A stretch of 64,000 bases of DNA from Sphingomonas lacusdianchii (GTDB lineage Bacteria > Pseudomonadota > Alphaproteobacteria > Sphingomonadales > Sphingomonadaceae). The stretch covers positions 124,001 through 188,000 of the forward strand of contig NZ_JAKRET010000005.1 in the NCBI RefSeq assembly GCF_022664395.1, read 5' to 3'. Below, piece after piece: positions 62,231 to 64,000 of the stretch. Under the pieces are notes generated by a model that did no database searches, was not told the DNA's origin, and was given only the letters and a program-made list of their open reading frames with translations. Each line of letters opens with the position of its first letter. Within the stretch, counting starts at the first letter, position 1. Position numbers and translations under genes: made by a program.

Positions 62231-63711
62231 TGTCGAACCTGACCGACCTTGGCGTCGCTGCGATCCGCGACGGCGTGCGCGGCGGCGAATTCTCCGCCCG
62301 CGACGTCGCCGATGCGTTCATCGACGCGGTCGCCGCTGCGAAGCCGCTCAACGCGTTCCTCGTCGAAACCCCCGACCATGCGCTGGCCGCCGCGAAGGTG
62401 GCCGACGATGCGCGCGCGGCGGGTGAAACGCTCAAGCCGCTGGCCGGCGTGCCGATCGGCATGAAGGACCTGTTCTGCACGCGGGGCGTCGAGACGACGG
62501 CGGCGAGCGGCATTCTGAAGGGGTTCGTTCCGCAATATGAATCGACGGTTTCCGGTAATCTGTGGAATGCCGGTGCGGGCATGCTCGGCAAGCTGAACCT
62601 CGACCAGTTCGCCATGGGGTCGTCCAACGAGACCAGCGCGTTCGGCAATGTCATCTCGCCATGGCGGCGGCCGGGCGATACCGCGCCGCTCGCGCCGGGC
62701 GGATCGTCGGGCGGGTCGTCGGCGGCGATCGCGGCGCGGCTGTGCCCGGCGGCGACCGGCACCGATACCGGCGGGTCGATCCGTCAGCCCGCCGCGTTCG
62801 TCGGCATTACCGGCATCAAACCGACCTATGGCCGCTGCTCGCGCTACGGCGTCGTCGCCTTCGCCTCCTCGCTCGATCAGGCGGGGCCGATGGCGCACGA
62901 CGTGCGCGACTGCGCGATCATGCTGGAGGCTATGGCCGGCTTCGATCCGAAGGATGCGACCTCGCTCGATCTGCCGGTTCCGGCTTGGGAAGCGGGGCTG
63001 AACGCCGACCTGCGCGGCAAGCGCGTCGGTATCCCCAAGGAATATCGCGTCGACGGCATGCCGGCCGAGATCGAGGCGCTGTGGCAACAGGGCATCGACT
63101 GGCTGAAGGATGCGGGGGCGGAGATCGTCGAGGTCTCGCTGCCGCACACCAAATATGCGCTGCCGGCCTATTACATCATCGCGCCGGCCGAGGCGTCGTC
63201 GAACCTCGCCCGCTATGACGGCGTGCGCTATGGCCAGCGGGTGCTGCCCGATGGGGCGGGGCTACAGGACATGTATGCCGCGACCCGCGCCGCCGGCTTC
63301 GGTGACGAGGTGAAGCGCCGGATCATGATCGGCACCTATGTGCTCTCCGCCGGCTTCTACGACGCCTATTATACGCAGGCGCAGAAGGTGCGGACGCTGA
63401 TCGCCCGCGATTTCGAGCAGGCATTCGAGCAGTGCGACGTGCTGCTCACCCCGACCGCGCCGTCCGCCGCATTCGTCTTGGGCGAGAAGAGTGCCGACCC
63501 GATTGCGATGTATCTGAACGACGTCTTCACCGTGCCGTCGTCGCTCGCCGGCCTGCCCGCGATGAGCGTGCCGGGCGGGGTCGACAAGGATGGCCTGCCG
63601 CTGGGGTTGCAAGTGATCGGCAAGCCGCTCGACGAGCAGGGCGTGCTCAACGCCGGGCTGGCGCTCGAACAGCGGGCCGGGTTCGTCGCGCGTGCGGAAA
63701 AATGGTGGTGA
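62230..63711 (+). CDS. gatA: Asp/Glu-tRNA(Asn/Gln) amidotransferase subunit A
   Basis: 493 aa from GTG 62230. Amidase subunit that frees ammonia from glutamine. The Ser-cis-Ser-Lys triad is visible: Lys79 in GVPIGMKDL, cis-Ser about 159 in PGGSSGGSS and nucleophile Ser183 in [24 protein letters not shown] is also kept. It indicates that this organism uses the indirect route to Gln-tRNA or Asn-tRNA. Confidence 0.97.
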   Translation: MSNLTDLGVAAIRDGVRGGEFSARDVADAFIDAVAAAKPLNAFLVETPDHALAAAKVADDARAAGETLKPLAGVPIGMKDLFCTRGVETTAASGILKGFVPQYESTVSGNLWNAGAGMLGKLNLDQFAMGSSNETSAFGNVISPWRRPGDTAPLAPGGSSGGSSAAIAARLCPAATGTDTGGSIRQPAAFVGITGIKPTYGRCSRYGVVAFASSLDQAGPMAHDVRDCAIMLEAMAGFDPKDATSLDLPVPAWEAGLNADLRGKRVGIPKEYRVDGMPAEIEALWQQGIDWLKDAGAEIVEVSLPHTKYALPAYYIIAPAEASSNLARYDGVRYGQRVLPDGAGLQDMYAATRAAGFGDEVKRRIMIGTYVLSAGFYDAYYTQAQKVRTLIARDFEQAFEQCDVLLTPTAPSAAFVLGEKSADPIAMYLNDVFTVPSSLAGLPAMSVPGGVDKDGLPLGLQVIGKPLDEQGVLNAGLALEQRAGFVARAEKWW

Positions 63712-63890
63712 ACCTGTTCGACTGGTTGGAGGCGCTCGGCGATCTTGCCGGCGCCCTCGACTGGTCGAGCAAGCGCAACGATGATCGTCCTGCACGCCGT
63801 AGAGTGATCGAACGGCAGGAAAAGACGGAACGGCGCGAACGGCATCGACTGTTCCGGCGCCCAGAACGTGGATTGAACGAGAATGACTGA
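63708..63890 (+). CDS. Small basic protein between gatA and gatB
   Basis: 60 aa from GTG 63708 (GTGA overlap with the gatA stop); ATG 63702 is also possible. The N-terminal half [18 protein letters not shown] is amphipathic, the C-terminal half is very rich in Arg and Glu. It overlaps the gatB start by 8 bases. The tight fit between gatA and gatB supports a real gene, but no homology is recognised. Confidence 0.5.
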   Translation: MNLFDWLEALGDLAGALDWSSKRNDDRPARRRVIERQEKTERRERHRLFRRPERGLNEND

Positions 63891-64000
63891 GTCCACCTAC
63901 CGCATCCGTGGCGCGACCGGCGACTGGGAGGTCGTGATCGGCCTTGAAGTCCATGCGCAGGTCACGTCGAACGCCAAGCTGTTTTCCGGCGCGGCGACCG
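63883..64000 (+). CDS. gatB: Asp/Glu-tRNA(Asn/Gln) amidotransferase subunit B, N-terminal part
   Basis: ATG 63883 opens 39 codons to the window edge. The sequence [13 protein letters not shown] then KLFSGA is the GatB N-terminal signature. GatB binds tRNA and activates the side chain with ATP. Third subunit of the gatCAB set. Confidence 0.95.
   Translation, partial: MTESTYRIRGATGDWEVVIGLEVHAQVTSNAKLFSGAAT

Overview
The window is a stretch of GC-rich (roughly two thirds G+C by eye), densely packed chromosome from an alphaproteobacterium, most likely a Sphingomonas or close relative in the Sphingomonadaceae. The signs are the order trpG-trpD-trpC-moaC-moeA-lexA, an alphaproteobacterial SOS box (GTTC-N7-GTTC) in front of lexA, TamA/TamB-type envelope genes, a large TonB-dependent receptor, a xylan/glucuronate locus with a LacI-type operator, and dispersed palindromic repeats. 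No phage, transposase, CRISPR array or rRNA was seen. Most neighbouring co-directional genes overlap by 1-4 bases (ATGA, GTGA or TGATG), which fixes many start codons.

Layout. 1-6276 (minus): an operon-like run of a YdeP-type molybdopterin oxidoreductase, fdhD and mobA, followed by cheW, cheR-TPR, cheW and the start of a chemoreceptor gene that leaves the window. 6335-13548: thiolase, prepilin peptidase, a DUF1989 / GntA-like pair with a divergent MarR regulator, a YihY membrane protein, then tamA. 13548-17777: tamB. 18198-22929: GH10 xylanase, hexuronate-type MFS transporter and GH67 alpha-glucuronidase around a palindromic operator. 23113-28083 (minus): trpGDC-moaC-moeA-lexA. 28193-31607: a secreted protein, a GGDEF protein, and aroK-aroB-DUF2256. 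31698-35476 (plus): a small membrane protein, a secreted protein, xerD, accA. 35541-36043 (minus): two Flp-type pilin genes. 36100-39643: mutT, a methyltransferase, comF, grxC, a nitrilase-family amidase and DUF1178. 39900-39976: tRNA-Arg(CCT). 40023-45900: lipoprotein, folE, TonB-dependent receptor, SWIB protein, and a secreted protein / porin pair. 45962-52718: branched-chain amino-acid genes leuA (with a leucine-rich leader peptide), ilvC, ilvN and ilvB, plus BLUF and YceI genes. 52806-54615: divergent miaA and serB whose start codons overlap. 54619-57988: a SPOR/Sel1 protein and a parA - RHH-like - SPOR/TPR operon. 58032-61837 (minus): DUF3089 hydrolase, ruvX, pyrB and a catalytically degenerate pyrC. 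61943-64000 (plus): gatC, gatA, a small ORF and the start of gatB.

The most unusual items are: the GntA-like haem N-hydroxylase coupled to a DUF1989 protein under an apparently leaderless MarR gene; an orphan ParA with an RHH-like partner translationally linked to a SPOR protein; the dihydroorotase-like protein lacking its metal ligands; a Leu-Leu-Arg-Leu leader peptide with alternative stems before leuA; a two-unit REP element that splits ilvB from ilvN and lies next to the ilvN ribosome binding site; and two inverted copies of a 114-bp palindromic repeat. Several real genes are shorter than 60 codons or cut by the window edge: the chemoreceptor, DUF2256, a 45-aa membrane protein, a 59-aa Flp pilin, the leuA leader peptide and gatB.
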